A DNA stretch of 64,000 nt from Xanthomonas phaseoli pv. phaseoli (lineage in GTDB: Bacteria > Pseudomonadota > Gammaproteobacteria > Xanthomonadales > Xanthomonadaceae), in assembly GCA_022749655.1 (NCBI GenBank), contig CP094243.1:3100001-3164000 (forward strand), written 5' to 3'. Position 1 is the stretch's first letter; each line of letters begins with the position of its first letter. Shown here piece after piece: positions 10,580 to 20,336 of the stretch. A program made the position numbers and the translations under genes. The notes under the pieces are model-generated. The model made no database searches and was not told the DNA's origin. It saw nothing but the letters and a program-made list of their open reading frames with translations.

Positions 10580-12666
10580 GTGGTCGGAACCTACAACCCT
10601 GGCATGGTGATGCTGTCGCTGGTAGTGGCCGTGCTGGCTTCCTACACCGCGCTGTATCTGGCTGCACGCACCACTGCCAGTCGCGGCGGCATCGCGGCTG
10701 CGTGGCTGGTGGGCGGCGCCATTGCCATGGGCATCGGCATCTGGTCGATGCACTTCGTCGGCATGCTGGCGTTCAGCCTGCCGATTCCGGTGGGCTACGA
10801 CCTGGCGCTGACGTGCTATTCGATGCTGGCGGCGATCCTGACCTCGGCGCTGGCGCTCTGGCTGACCTCGCGCGCGGACCTGCCGTTGCTCCGGTTGGGC
10901 CTGGGTGCGCTGCTGATGGGGCTTGGCATCGCGCTGATGCATTACATGGGCATGGATGCGCTGCGCATGGTGCCGGCCATTCGCTATGACCCGCTGCTGT
11001 TCGGGCTGTCGATCGCCATCGCCGTCGGCGCCTCCGCCGCCGCGTTGTGGATCGCGTTCCGGCTGCGCCACGATGGGCAGCGCTCCAGCCTGCGCTTGAT
11101 CGCCGCCTCGATCATGGGCGTGGCGATCGTGGGCATGCATTACACCGGCATGGCCGCCGCCCAGTTCGCGCCCGGCAGCGTGTGCGGCGCGGTTGCCGAG
11201 ATGCATCTGCCGTTGTCGTGGCTGACGGCGGTGGTGGTGCTGGTGACCTTGGTCCTGCTGATGCTGGCGCTGGTCATTTCGTTGCTGTCGCGCCGCTTTC
11301 AACAGCGCACCGACGTGCTGGCCCAATCGCTGGCCAAGGCCAATGCCGAACTGGCGCTGGCGACGCTGCACGACCCACTCACCCGGCTGCCCAACCGCAT
11401 CCTGCTGCACGAGCATCTCGTGCAGAACATCGAGCGCGCCCAGCGCCAGGGGCAGCGCTTTGCGGTCTTGCTGATCAACCTGGACGGCTTCAAGGTGATC
11501 AACGATGGCTATGGTCATGCGTTGGGCGACCGCCTGCTGGTGGTGGTGGCCGAGCGTTTGAACGCGCACCAACGCGCGCATGGCAGCCTGGCGCGGCTGG
11601 GCGCCGACGAATTCGTGCTGATGGCCGACATTGCCGACCCGGAAGACGCCGCCGCGCTGGCCGCGCATCTGGTGCAGGCGCTGGCGGTGCCGTTCCTGGT
11701 GGCCAACCACGAGCTGCGCCTGAGCAGCAGCATCGGCATTGCGCTGTACCCGGAAGACGCCGGTAGCGAGCACCAGCTGCTGACGCATGCCGATGCGGCA
11801 ATGACCCATGCCAAACATGCCGGCCGCAACCGCTACAGCTTTTTCGAACGCTCGATGACGGCCACCACCCGCGACCGCCTGCAGCTGCTGCAGGAACTGC
11901 CGCGCGCGCTGGAACTGGGGCAGTTCGTGCTGCATTACCAGCCCAAGTACTGCGCCGAGGACGGCCGCCCGATCGGCGCCGAAGCGCTGATCCGCTGGCA
12001 GCACCCGGAACGCGGCCTGGTGCCGCCGGACAGCTTCATTCCGCTGGCCGAACGCAGCGGCATGATCGGCCTGCTCGGCAGCTGGGTGCTGCGGCAGGCC
12101 TGCCGCCAGATGCGCGACTGGCGGCAGGCCGGACACGGCGACTGGCGGGTGGCGGTCAACCTGTCGGCCCTCCAGCTGGCCTCGCCGAGCCTGCTGGACG
12201 AAGTGGCCACCACGCTGAGCGAATACGCGCTGGCCCCTGGCCAGCTCACCCTGAAATCACCGAAACCATGGCCATGCGCGACGCCGAGGCCTGCCTGCGC
12301 ACCCTGGGCCAGCTCAACGCGCTGGGCGTGCGCATCGCCATCGACGACTTCGGCACCGGCTATTCCAACCTGCTGTACCTGCGCAAGCTGCCAGCGCACG
12401 AGCTCAAGATCGACCGCAGCTTCGTCCAGGCCATGGACGGCAGCGCCGAAGACATCGCCATCGTGGCCGCCGTGGTGGCGCTGGCGCACACCATGCGCCT
12501 GCAAGTGGTGGCCGAAGGCGTGGAAACCCTCGCCCAGCGCAACACCCTGGAACGGCTGGGCTGCGACCAGCTGCAAGGCTATCTGCTGGGCCGCCCGATG
12601 GACGCCGAACGCTTCATCGCCACCGTGGTCGCCGAGCGCGACGGCCCGCGCCGCCTGGCCAGCTGA
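10580..12666 (+). CDS. MHYT-GGDEF-EAL membrane protein, probable c-di-GMP phosphodiesterase (one frameshift)
   Basis: The product (about 695 residues) begins with an MHYT sensor of seven membrane helices. It carries the three motif copies MHFVGM, MHYMGM and MHYTGM, thought to bind metal and sense a diatomic gas. A GGDEF domain follows, but its active loop is RLGADEFVLM; the second glycine is lost, so cyclase activity is doubtful. The EAL domain keeps EALIRW, the substrate-binding N of VAVNLSALQ, DDFGTGYSNL, KIDRSFV and VVAEGVET, which suggests an active phosphodiesterase. The frame breaks at 12253, where CTGGAAATC is expected for the LEITETMA motif and one G is missing. The start GTG 10580 gives the normal VGTYNP beginning of MHYT proteins. 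Confidence 0.85.
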
Positions 12667-12791
12667 GCAACGCACGACTCAGAACACCCACTCGACCGCT
12701 CAACGCCCGCGGCCAAGCCGAGCACCAGGCCGAACCGCCGTGGAATCGCACAAGCTCCGGCGCGCGCGGTCCAGCCCGCGGCCACGCTCTT

Positions 12792-12957
12792 CCGATTCCC
12801 GATTCCCGACTCCCGATTCCCGACTCCCGATTCCCGATTCCCGATTCCCGATTCCCGATTCCCGATTCCCGATTCTCGATTCTCGATTCTCGATTCCCGA
12901 CTCCCGATCCCCGATTCCCTAATCCCGAATCCCGAATCCCGAATCCCGAATCCCCAA
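12792..12957. repeat. CCCGATT heptamer array before flhB
   Basis: About twenty degenerate tandem copies of CCCGATT (variants CCCGACT, CTCGATT, CCCGAAT) fill the gap between the EAL gene and the flhB promoter. The same motif in reverse orientation follows cheA at 23024. Such arrays occur at many gene ends in xanthomonads. The rest of 12667-13006 holds no gene. Confidence 0.85.
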
Positions 12958-12959
12958 CC

Positions 12960-12975
12960 TGGCACGCCGCTTGCA
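12960..12975 (+). promoter_or_regulatory. Sigma-54 promoter of flhBA
   Basis: TGGCACGCCGCTTGCA is a full match to the sigma-54 consensus TGGCACG-N4-TTGCA. The predicted start is near 12985, about 22 bases before the flhB ATG at 13007. The heptamer array ends immediately upstream, where an activator would normally bind. Confidence 0.85.
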
Positions 12976-13006
12976 AAAGCCAGGCTAATCCCCCACCGGC
13001 ACGTCC

Positions 13007-14136
13007 ATGTCCGAGTCCGAAGACGGCGGCGAGCGTACAGAGCTTCCCACCGAAAAACGCCTGCGCGAGGCCCGTGAGCAGGGCAACATCCCGCAGTCGC
13101 GCGAGTTGTCGACCGCGGCGGTGTTCGGTGCCGGCGTGTTTGCGCTGATGGTGCTGGCCCGCGGCATCGGCGATGGCGCTGCGGTGTGGATGAAGACCGC
13201 GCTCAGCCCGGACCCGAAGATGCGCGAGAACCCGATGGCGTTGTTCGGCCATTTCGGCGATCTGCTGTTGCAGTTGCTGTGGGTGATGCTGCCGCTGATC
13301 GGCATCTGCCTGGCTGCCGGGCTGGCTGGCCCGCTGATGATGAGCGGCCTGCGCTTTTCCGGCAAAGCGATCATGCCCGACCTCAGCAAGCTCAACCCGG
13401 CCAACGGGATCAAGCGCATGTGGGGCAGCAACAGCCTGACCGAGCTGATCAAGTCGGTGCTGCGCCTGCTGTTTGTCGGGCTGGCCGCCAGCTTCTGCAT
13501 CTCCAAGGGCCTGCACGGCCTGCGCTCGCTGGTGAACCAGCCGCTGGAACAGGCCATCGGCAACGGGCTGGATTTCACCAAGAGCCTGCTGTTCTACACC
13601 GCCGGCGCCCTGGTGCTGCTGGCCGCCATCGACGCGCCGTACCAGAAGTGGAACTGGCTGCGGAAGCTGAAGATGACGCGCGAAGAGATCAAGCGCGAGA
13701 TGAAGGAAAGCGAGGGCAGCCCGGAAGTGAAGGGCCGCATCCGCCAGATGCAGATGCAGATGTCGCAGCGCCAGATGATGGAAGCGGTGCCCAAGGCCGA
13801 CGTGGTGCTGATGAATCCGACCCACTACGCGGTGGCGCTCAAGTACGAAGGCGGCAAGATGCGCGCCCCGATCGTGGTGGCCAGGGGGTGGACGAAATGG
13901 CCTTCCGCATCCGCGAAGCCGGCGAGCAGCACCGGGTGGCGATCGTCACTGCGCCGCCTTTGGCACGCGCCTTGTATAGGGAAGCCCAAATCGGCAAGGA
14001 AATTCCCGTGAGACTCTATTCGGTCGTGGCCCAGGTGCTTTCCTACGTCTACCAGCTGCGAGGCTGGAACGGCGGCCCGATGCCGGAACTGCCGTCGCTC
14101 GAGGTGGATGAGTTCGGCAAGGGAGCCAGCGCATGA
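13007..14136 (+). CDS. flhB: Flagellar export switch protein FlhB (one-base frameshift)
   Basis: FlhB is the substrate-specificity switch of the flagellar export apparatus. It has four membrane helices followed by a cytoplasmic domain that cuts itself at N-PTH. The expected features are present: MSESEDGGERTELPTEKR start, four hydrophobic segments, a basic linker with REEIKREMKESEGSPEVK, and the autocleavage motif NPTH at about residues 270-273. The frame breaks in the G-run 13884-13888, where one more G gives VARGVDEMAFRIREAGE and a total of about 376 residues. The true C terminus reads PSLEVDEFGKGASA. The stop overlaps the flhA start (ATGA). The break is most likely a sequence error. Confidence 0.94.
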
Positions 14137-16226
14137 GCGCCCGCCCCGCCCCGATGAACGCCCGCCGCGTCATGGAGTTGCTGCGCAACGGCCTGGGCGC
14201 CCCGCTGGCGCTGATGGCCATGCTGGCCATGCTGATGGTACCGCTGGCCGCGCCGGTGCTGGATGCGCTGTTCACCTTCAACATCGCCATCTCGCTGATG
14301 GTGCTGCTGGCGGTGGTGTACGTGCAGCGCCCGCTGGAATTCACCATTTTCCCGATCGTGCTGTTGATGACCACGATGCTGCGGCTGGCGCTGAACGTCG
14401 CCTCCAGCCGCGTGATCCTGATCAACGGCCAGGACGGCCATGCCGCGGCCGGCAAGGTCATCGAGGCCTTCGGCCAGTTCGTGATCGGCGGCAACTACGC
14501 CGTGGGTATCGTGGTGTTCGCGATCCTGACCATCATCAACTTCGTGGTCATCACCAAGGGTGCCGGGCGCGTGTCGGAAGTGACCGCGCGCTTCATCCTG
14601 GACGCCATGCCCGGCAAGCAGATGGCCATCGACGCCGACCTCAACGCCGGTTTGCTGACGCGCGAGGAGGCCAAGGCCCGCCGCGAGGAAGTCCGCGAGG
14701 AAGCCGACTTCTACGGCGCAATGGACGGTGCCAACAAGTTCATCCGCGGCGACGCCATCGCCGCCATCCTGATCCTGTTCATCAACCTCATCGGCGGCAT
14801 GGCGGTGGGCATGCTCCAGCACGGCATGAGCTTCATGGATGCCGCCTCCACCTACACCCTGCTGTCCATCGGCGACGGCCTGGTGGCGCAGCTGCCGGCC
14901 TTGCTGGTCTCCTCTTCGGTCGCCTTGCTGGTGACCCGCGCCTCGCGTGCGCAGGACATGCGCGGGGCCATGGTCAGCCAGGTGTTCGGCCAGCACCGCG
15001 CGTTGGCGGTGGCTGCGGCCATCCTCGGCCTGGTCGGCCTGGTGCCGGGCATGCCGAACGTCGCGTTTTTGACGCTGGGCCTGATCCTGGGCGTGATCGC
15101 CTGGAAGTTGTACAAGCGCAGCCTGGCAAAACCGGCCTCCGGCGATCCGGCGGCCGATCCGCAGGCGGCGGCCGCTGCGACCGCCGCCCAGGCCAGCGCC
15201 GAACTGAGCTGGGACGAGCTGCGCCCGATCGACCCGCTGGGCCTGGAAGTGGGCTACCGGCTGATCCCGCTGGTGGACAAAAACCAGGGCGGCGAACTGA
15301 TGGCGCGCATCAAGGGCGTACGCCGCAAGCTCACCCAGGACATCGGGTTCCTGGTGCCGCCGGTGCATATCCGCGACAACCTGGAGCTATCGGCCAATGC
15401 CTACCGGCTGCTGGTGCATGGCGTGCCGGTGGCCACCGCAGAAATCTATTCCGACCGCGAACTGGCGCTGGACCCGGGCGGTGCGCTCGGCCAGCTCGAT
15501 GGCATTCCCGGCAAGGACCCGGCATTCGGCCTGGATGCCACCTGGATCCAGCCGCACCAGCGCGCCTATGCCGAATCGATGGGCTACACCGTGGTTGACC
15601 CGGCGACCGTGGTCGCCACCCACCTGTCGCACCTGATCCGCGAACATGCCCCCGAACTGCTCGGTCACGAGGAGGTCCAGCAGTTGCTGGCGACCCTGGC
15701 CAAGACCGCGCCGAAGATGGTGGAAGACCTCACTCCGAAGGCGCTGCCGCTGTCGGTGGTGGTGCGCGTGCTGCAGAACCTGCTGATCGAGAAGATCCCG
15801 GTGCGGCAGCTGCGCAAGATCGTCGAGGCGCTGGTCGAACACGCCCCGCATAGCCAGGACCCGGCTACCCTCACCGCCGCCGTGCGTACCTCGCTGGGCC
15901 GCTTCATCGTGCAGGAAATCGCCGGCATGTCGGCCGAGCTGCCGGTGTTCACCCTGGCCCCGCAGCTGGAGCGCGTGCTGCAGGAATCCACCCACGGCAA
16001 CGGCGTGGCGCTGGAACCCGGGCTGGCCGAACGCCTGCACCAGAGCCTGGCCGATTGCGTGGGCAAGCAGGAAGCCCGCAACGAACCGGCGGTGGTGCTG
16101 GTGCCTGGCCAGGTGCGCGCCGCGCTGGCCCGTCTGGTGCGCCACAGCGTGCCGAGCCTGTCGGTGCTGGCCTATAGCGAAGTGCCGGAAGACAAGCGCC
16201 TGAAGCTGGTCGGCACGATCAGCTAA
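14133..16226 (+). CDS. flhA: Flagellar export-gate protein FlhA
   Basis: FlhA forms the nonameric ring of the flagellar export gate. It couples the proton motive force to export and docks chaperone-substrate complexes. The 697-residue intact product has an N-terminal membrane half with about eight helices and the conserved FHIPEP-type cytoplasmic signature region (AIDADLNAGLLTREEAKARR). The cytoplasmic half starts near DPLGLEVGYRLIPLVD and includes the region ending at VPEDKRLKLVGTIS. The ATG overlaps the flhB stop by four bases, indicating translational coupling. A repeat-filled gap of ~750 bp separates it from flhF, which has its own sigma-54 promoter. Confidence 0.96.
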   Translation: MSARPAPMNARRVMELLRNGLGAPLALMAMLAMLMVPLAAPVLDALFTFNIAISLMVLLAVVYVQRPLEFTIFPIVLLMTTMLRLALNVASSRVILINGQDGHAAAGKVIEAFGQFVIGGNYAVGIVVFAILTIINFVVITKGAGRVSEVTARFILDAMPGKQMAIDADLNAGLLTREEAKARREEVREEADFYGAMDGANKFIRGDAIAAILILFINLIGGMAVGMLQHGMSFMDAASTYTLLSIGDGLVAQLPALLVSSSVALLVTRASRAQDMRGAMVSQVFGQHRALAVAAAILGLVGLVPGMPNVAFLTLGLILGVIAWKLYKRSLAKPASGDPAADPQAAAAATAAQASAELSWDELRPIDPLGLEVGYRLIPLVDKNQGGELMARIKGVRRKLTQDIGFLVPPVHIRDNLELSANAYRLLVHGVPVATAEIYSDRELALDPGGALGQLDGIPGKDPAFGLDATWIQPHQRAYAESMGYTVVDPATVVATHLSHLIREHAPELLGHEEVQQLLATLAKTAPKMVEDLTPKALPLSVVVRVLQNLLIEKIPVRQLRKIVEALVEHAPHSQDPATLTAAVRTSLGRFIVQEIAGMSAELPVFTLAPQLERVLQESTHGNGVALEPGLAERLHQSLADCVGKQEARNEPAVVLVPGQVRAALARLVRHSVPSLSVLAYSEVPEDKRLKLVGTIS

Positions 16227-16236
16227 AGACTAGCGC

Positions 16237-16738
16237 CCCTCATCCGGCGCTGCGCGCCACCTTCTCCCGCCTGCGGGAGAAGGCAACGGGTTGCCAGCGC
16301 TGCAGCGGCGTTGCACCAACCCCTCCCTTCCACCACCTGCGGGGGAAGGTGCCCGAAGGGCGGATGGGGGCTGCCGTCTCGCGATGTTCCCGCAGGTGTG
16401 ACTCTCACGGCACCAACCGCCCTCATCCGGCGCTACGCGCTACCTTCTCCCGCCCGCGCGAGAAGGCAACGGGTTGCCAGCGCTGCAGCGGCGTTGCACC
16501 AACGCCTCCCTTCCCCCGCCTGCGGGGAAGGTACCCGAAGGGCGGATGGGGGCTGCCGTCTCGCGATGTTCCCGCAGGTGTGACTCTCACGGCACCAACC
16601 GCCCTCATCCGGCGCTACGCGCCACCTTCTCCCGCCCGCGCGAGAAGGCAACGGGTTGCCAGCGCTGCAGCGGCGTTGCACCAACGCCTCCCTTCCCCGC
16701 CTGCGGGGGAAGGTGCCCGAAGGGCGGATGGGGGCAAC
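16237..16738. repeat. Three tandem copies of a ~182-bp palindrome-rich repeat
   Basis: Units start with CCCTCATCCGGCGCT at 16237, 16420 and 16602. The spacing is 183 and 182 bp, and the third copy is cut short near 16738. Each unit contains the hairpin CCTTCTCCCGC/GCGGGAGAAGG or a variant, a GGTTGCCAGCGCTGCAGCGGCG block and GGTGCCCGAAGGGCGGATGGG. The first hairpin (16260-16283) could end flhA transcription, although it lacks a T-run. No gene is credible in 16227-16974. Confidence 0.85.
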
Positions 16739-16800
16739 AGGGGCAGCCGCCGCACGCGCAACCCTCCTGATCGAGCGCCAGAAATCCAGCACTGCGGTTT

Positions 16801-16816
16801 TGGCACACCGCATGCA
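16801..16816 (+). promoter_or_regulatory. Sigma-54 promoter of the flhF operon
   Basis: TGGCACACCGCATGCA has the GG and GC dinucleotides at the sigma-54 spacing, with two departures from consensus (A at position 7 and A for the first T of TTGC). The predicted start near 16826 would leave a leader of about 149 bases before flhF. Confidence 0.65.
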
Positions 16817-16974
16817 TTAGCTCTGGCGAGACCGCAGACAGCTCCACCGCTGCGGGGCGGATGGCAGGACTTGGAACACAAACGGGACAGGCAACTCATG
16901 ACGCTGGCAACACACCCACATTCATCGCACACCCGTCCGGCGTCCGGCGGGTCCCGTTCCTGGAGGCACTTCGC

Positions 16975-18666
16975 ATGAAAATCAAACGCTTTGTCGCCCC
17001 GGACATGCGCACCGCATTCCGCATGGTGCGTGAGGAACACGGCCCGGACGCGGTGATCCTGTCCAACCGTCGCACCGCCGAAGGCATCGAGATCGTCGCT
17101 GCCAGCAACTACGACGAAGAGCTCGTGCAGCGCGCCCTGGAAACCGCGCGCTCCGACACTCCGGCCTCCACCCAGCACCAGCAGGCTCCCGCCCAGCCGG
17201 CAGCCGCCCCGCAAGCCCCGGCCAAGCCCGCTGCTCCGGTGCACGCGTTGCTCAAGCCGTCTGCCGACGCCGAGGCAAGCCAGCGCCAGCGCGTCGCCAG
17301 CGCCGCCGACGACATGATTGCCGCCATGGCGCTGCGCCAGCCGGTCAGCGTGCCGCGCCAGGCGCCGGTCGCCGCCCCGGTGCGTACCGCCAGCATTCCT
17401 TCGCCCGCTGCCCAGGCACTCGCCCACGCGGTTGCCGTCACCGCCGCGCCGCGCCAGGAACACGCGCTGTCGGCCGTGCCGGAACAGCTGTTCGCCGACT
17501 TTTTGACCACTGCCCCGGTGCAGCGCCCGGCCATGCAGGCCGCCCCGGTCCAGGCGCCGGCTCCGGTCGTGGCGGCCACGGTTGCCGCCCCCGCCTACGC
17601 CGCCCAGGACCAGGACGACGACGCCTTCGCCGACGAGGCCGACTTCGATCTGGACGACGCCCTGCCGCAGATCCTGCCGCCGGCCGCGCTGCCGCCGATC
17701 GTGGTCGCCCCGCCGGCCCTGGCCGCCGTGCCGGTTGCCGCCACGCCGGCGCCGCAGAACGACGAAGAACTCAAGCAGCTGCGCGGCGAACTGGCGCTGA
17801 TGCGGCAGATGATCGAGCGCGAGATGAACCGCCTCACCGACGAGCGCCTGCGTGGCTCGCCGGTGCGCGCCCAGGCGCTGGAACTGATGGACGACTACGG
17901 TTTCGACGCCGGCCTGACCCGCGATATCGCCCTGCAGATCCCCGCCGATACCGAATTGCACCGTGGCCGCGGCCTGATGCTGGGCTTGCTGTCCAAGCGC
18001 CTGCCGGTGGCCCCGGTGGATCCGCTGGAACGCGGTGGCGTGATCGCCCTGGTCGGCCCGACCGGCGCCGGCAAGACCACCACCATCGCCAAGCTCGCCC
18101 AGCGCTTTGCCGCCCAGCACGCCCCGCGCGACGTGGCCCTGGTCACCACCGACACCCAGCGCGTCGGCGGCCGCGAACAGCTGCACAGCTACGGCCGCCA
18201 GCTCGGCATCGCGGTGCACGAGGCCGACAGCGCCGAAAGCCTGCTCGAGCTGCTCGAGCGCCTGCGCGACTACAAGCTGGTGCTGATCGACACCGCCGGC
18301 ATGGGCCAGCGCGACCGCGCCCTGGCCGCCCAGCTGAAATGGCTGCGCGCCGCCCAGCAGGTCACCTCGCTGCTGGTACTGCCCGCCAACGCCCATTTTT
18401 CCGACCTCGACGAGGTCGTACGCCGCTTCGCCCACGCCAAGCCCCAAGGCGTGGTGCTGACCAAACTCGACGAGACCGGCCGCTTCGGCAGCGCCTTGTC
18501 GGTGGTGGTCGACCACCAAATGCCCATCACCTGGGTGACTGACGGACAGCGGGTCCCCGACGACCTGCACCGCGCCAATGCCGCCAGTCTCGTTCTTCGC
18601 CTTGAAGATTTGCGGCGCGCTGCCGATAAGCCCTGTACTCCGGAGCACAACCATGCAGTCGCGTGA
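16975..18666 (+). CDS. flhF: Flagellar SRP-like GTPase FlhF
   Basis: FlhF is a GTPase of the signal-recognition-particle family that marks the pole where the flagellum is built. ATG 16975 is chosen because MKIKRFVAPDMRTAFRMVR is the typical FlhF beginning and TGGAGG lies ten bases before it. The 563-residue product has a basic N-terminal domain, a long Ala/Pro-rich linker (about residues 60-260), the N domain, and a G domain with the P-loop GPTGAGKTTTIAKL near residue 361, DTAGMGQRD and TKLDETGRFG. The end overlaps the flhG start by 14 bases, so the pair is translationally coupled. Confidence 0.95.
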   Translation: MKIKRFVAPDMRTAFRMVREEHGPDAVILSNRRTAEGIEIVAASNYDEELVQRALETARSDTPASTQHQQAPAQPAAAPQAPAKPAAPVHALLKPSADAEASQRQRVASAADDMIAAMALRQPVSVPRQAPVAAPVRTASIPSPAAQALAHAVAVTAAPRQEHALSAVPEQLFADFLTTAPVQRPAMQAAPVQAPAPVVAATVAAPAYAAQDQDDDAFADEADFDLDDALPQILPPAALPPIVVAPPALAAVPVAATPAPQNDEELKQLRGELALMRQMIEREMNRLTDERLRGSPVRAQALELMDDYGFDAGLTRDIALQIPADTELHRGRGLMLGLLSKRLPVAPVDPLERGGVIALVGPTGAGKTTTIAKLAQRFAAQHAPRDVALVTTDTQRVGGREQLHSYGRQLGIAVHEADSAESLLELLERLRDYKLVLIDTAGMGQRDRALAAQLKWLRAAQQVTSLLVLPANAHFSDLDEVVRRFAHAKPQGVVLTKLDETGRFGSALSVVVDHQMPITWVTDGQRVPDDLHRANAASLVLRLEDLRRAADKPCTPEHNHAVA

Positions 18667-19537
18667 ATACGCCAAGCTGACCAACGCCTTCCCCCTGTCG
18701 GCGACCCGTCCCGAGCCCTTGGGCCCGGTGCGCACCATTGCCGTGACCGGCGGCAAGGGTGGCGTGGGCAAGACCAACATCTCCGCCAACCTGGCCGTGG
18801 CGCTCGCCGACATGGGCAAACGCACCCTGCTGCTGGACGCCGACCTCGGCCTGGCCAACCTGGACGTGGTCTTGGGCCTGGCGCCCAAGTACACCCTGGC
18901 CGACCTGATCGCCGGCCGTTGCACGCTCGATGAAGTCATCATCGAAGGCCCCGGCGGCGTGCTGGTGGTGCCGGCCGCCTCCGGTCGCCGCCACATGGCC
19001 GAACTGGCCCCGGCCCAGCACATCGGCCTGGTCAACGTGTTCTCCGAACTGGAACGCGACCTGGACGTGATGGTCATCGACACCGCCGCCGGCATCACCG
19101 ACAGCGTGCTGACCTTCTGCCAGGCCGCCCAGGACACCGTAGTGGTGGTCTGCGACGAGCCGGCCTCGATCACCGACGCCTACGCGCTGATCAAGGTGCT
19201 CTCGCGCGAACGCGGCGTGGACCGCCTGCAGATCATCGCCAATATGGTGCGCGACCCCAACGAAGGCCGCCTGCTGTACGACAAGCTCTCCCGCGTCTGC
19301 GAGAAGTTCCTCGGCGATGTCTCGCTGAACTATCTCGGCCATGTGCCGCAGGACGACTGGCTGCGCCTGTCGGTGCAGCGCCAGCAACCGGTCATCAAGG
19401 CCTACCCCGCCAGTCCGTCGGCGCAGGCCATCGCAGAAATCGCACGCCGTACCTCGCGCTGGCAGGCCCCGACCGTGCCGCGCGGCAACGTCGAGTTCTT
19501 TGTCGAACGCATCATCCAACGGGGAGTGGCCGCATGA
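18653..19537 (+). CDS. flhG: Flagellar number regulator FlhG (FleN), MinD/ParA-type ATPase
   Basis: FlhG/FleN is a MinD-like ATPase that limits flagellar number, stimulates the FlhF GTPase and restrains the master activator FleQ. The 294-residue product has the deviant Walker A motif GGKGGVGKTN (catalytic lysine K40), the LLLDADLGLANLDVVLG switch block and VIDTAAGI. The C terminus carries an amphipathic segment (VEFFVERIIQRGVAA), like the membrane-targeting helix of this family. It overlaps flhF upstream and fliA downstream (ATG inside its last codons), so flhF-flhG-fliA is one transcription unit. Confidence 0.94.
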   Translation: MQSREYAKLTNAFPLSATRPEPLGPVRTIAVTGGKGGVGKTNISANLAVALADMGKRTLLLDADLGLANLDVVLGLAPKYTLADLIAGRCTLDEVIIEGPGGVLVVPAASGRRHMAELAPAQHIGLVNVFSELERDLDVMVIDTAAGITDSVLTFCQAAQDTVVVVCDEPASITDAYALIKVLSRERGVDRLQIIANMVRDPNEGRLLYDKLSRVCEKFLGDVSLNYLGHVPQDDWLRLSVQRQQPVIKAYPASPSAQAIAEIARRTSRWQAPTVPRGNVEFFVERIIQRGVAA

Positions 19538-20301
19538 GCACCGCTACCGCAACCACGGCCAGCGCGCAGTACCGCGCCGTGCAGCGCAACAACGCCAACG
19601 ACGTGGTGACCCAGCACGCCGACCTGGTCCGCCGCATCGCCCACCATCTGGCGGCGCGCCTGCCAGCCAGCGTGGAAGTGGACGACCTGATCCAGGCCGG
19701 CTTGATCGGCCTGATCGAAGCCTCGCGCAGCTACGACTCCGAACAGGGCGCATCGTTCGAAACCTATGCCTCGATCCGTATCCGCGGCTCGATGATCGAC
19801 GAGATTCGCAGGGGCGACTGGGTGCCGCGTTCGGTGCACCGCCGCGCCCGCGATGCCGCCGCCGCCGTGCGCAAGATCGAACAGAACACTGGCCGCGCCG
19901 CCGCTGCCACCGAAGTGGCCGCCGCCATGGAAATGCCGCTGCCCGATTACCTGCGCCTGATGGAAGATGCCGCACGTGGCCAGGTGCTGAGCCTGGAATC
20001 GCGCATCGAAGATCACGGCGAGCTGGACACCACCGCCAAGGGTGGCCCCAATCCGCAGCAGATGATGGAGCGTGGCGAATTCGGCCGCGAGCTGGGCAAG
20101 GCCATCGGCCAGTTGCCCGAGCGCGAGCAGCTGGTGCTGTCGTTGTATTACGAGCAGGAATTGAACCTGAAGGAAATCGGCGCCGTGCTCGGCGTCAGCG
20201 AATCGCGCGTGTGCCAGATCCACGGCCAGGCGGTGGTGCGTTTGCGTGGCCGCCTCAAAGTCTTCGAACTGGCCGATGCCGGCGTCGAAGTCGACGACTG
20301 A
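19534..20301 (+). CDS. fliA: Flagellar sigma factor FliA (sigma-28)
   Basis: FliA directs RNA polymerase to late flagellar, motor and chemotaxis genes. The 255-residue product contains region 2 (DLIQAGLIGLIEASRSYD, FETYASIRIRGSMIDEIR), region 3 (WVPRSVHRRARD) and region 4 with the helix-turn-helix (LNLKEIGAVLGVSESRVCQIHGQAV). It overlaps flhG by four bases and is followed 35 bases later by cheY. Many candidate target promoters occur in this same window, so FliA probably controls most of the genes downstream. Confidence 0.96.
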   Translation: MSTATATTASAQYRAVQRNNANDVVTQHADLVRRIAHHLAARLPASVEVDDLIQAGLIGLIEASRSYDSEQGASFETYASIRIRGSMIDEIRRGDWVPRSVHRRARDAAAAVRKIEQNTGRAAAATEVAAAMEMPLPDYLRLMEDAARGQVLSLESRIEDHGELDTTAKGGPNPQQMMERGEFGRELGKAIGQLPEREQLVLSLYYEQELNLKEIGAVLGVSESRVCQIHGQAVVRLRGRLKVFELADAGVEVDD

Positions 20302-20336
20302 ATTTTTCGCGTAATTTTTCGTGTTAGGAGCTTGAT

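Noticed and set aside
16237-16738. Tandem repeats as a possible CRISPR array
   Set aside because: Units are about 182 bp, contiguous, with no unique spacers and no cas genes. The heptamer arrays are rejected for the same reason.
16615-19173. 852-codon minus-strand frame over flhF/flhG
   Set aside because: Antisense shadow of two clearly conserved genes.
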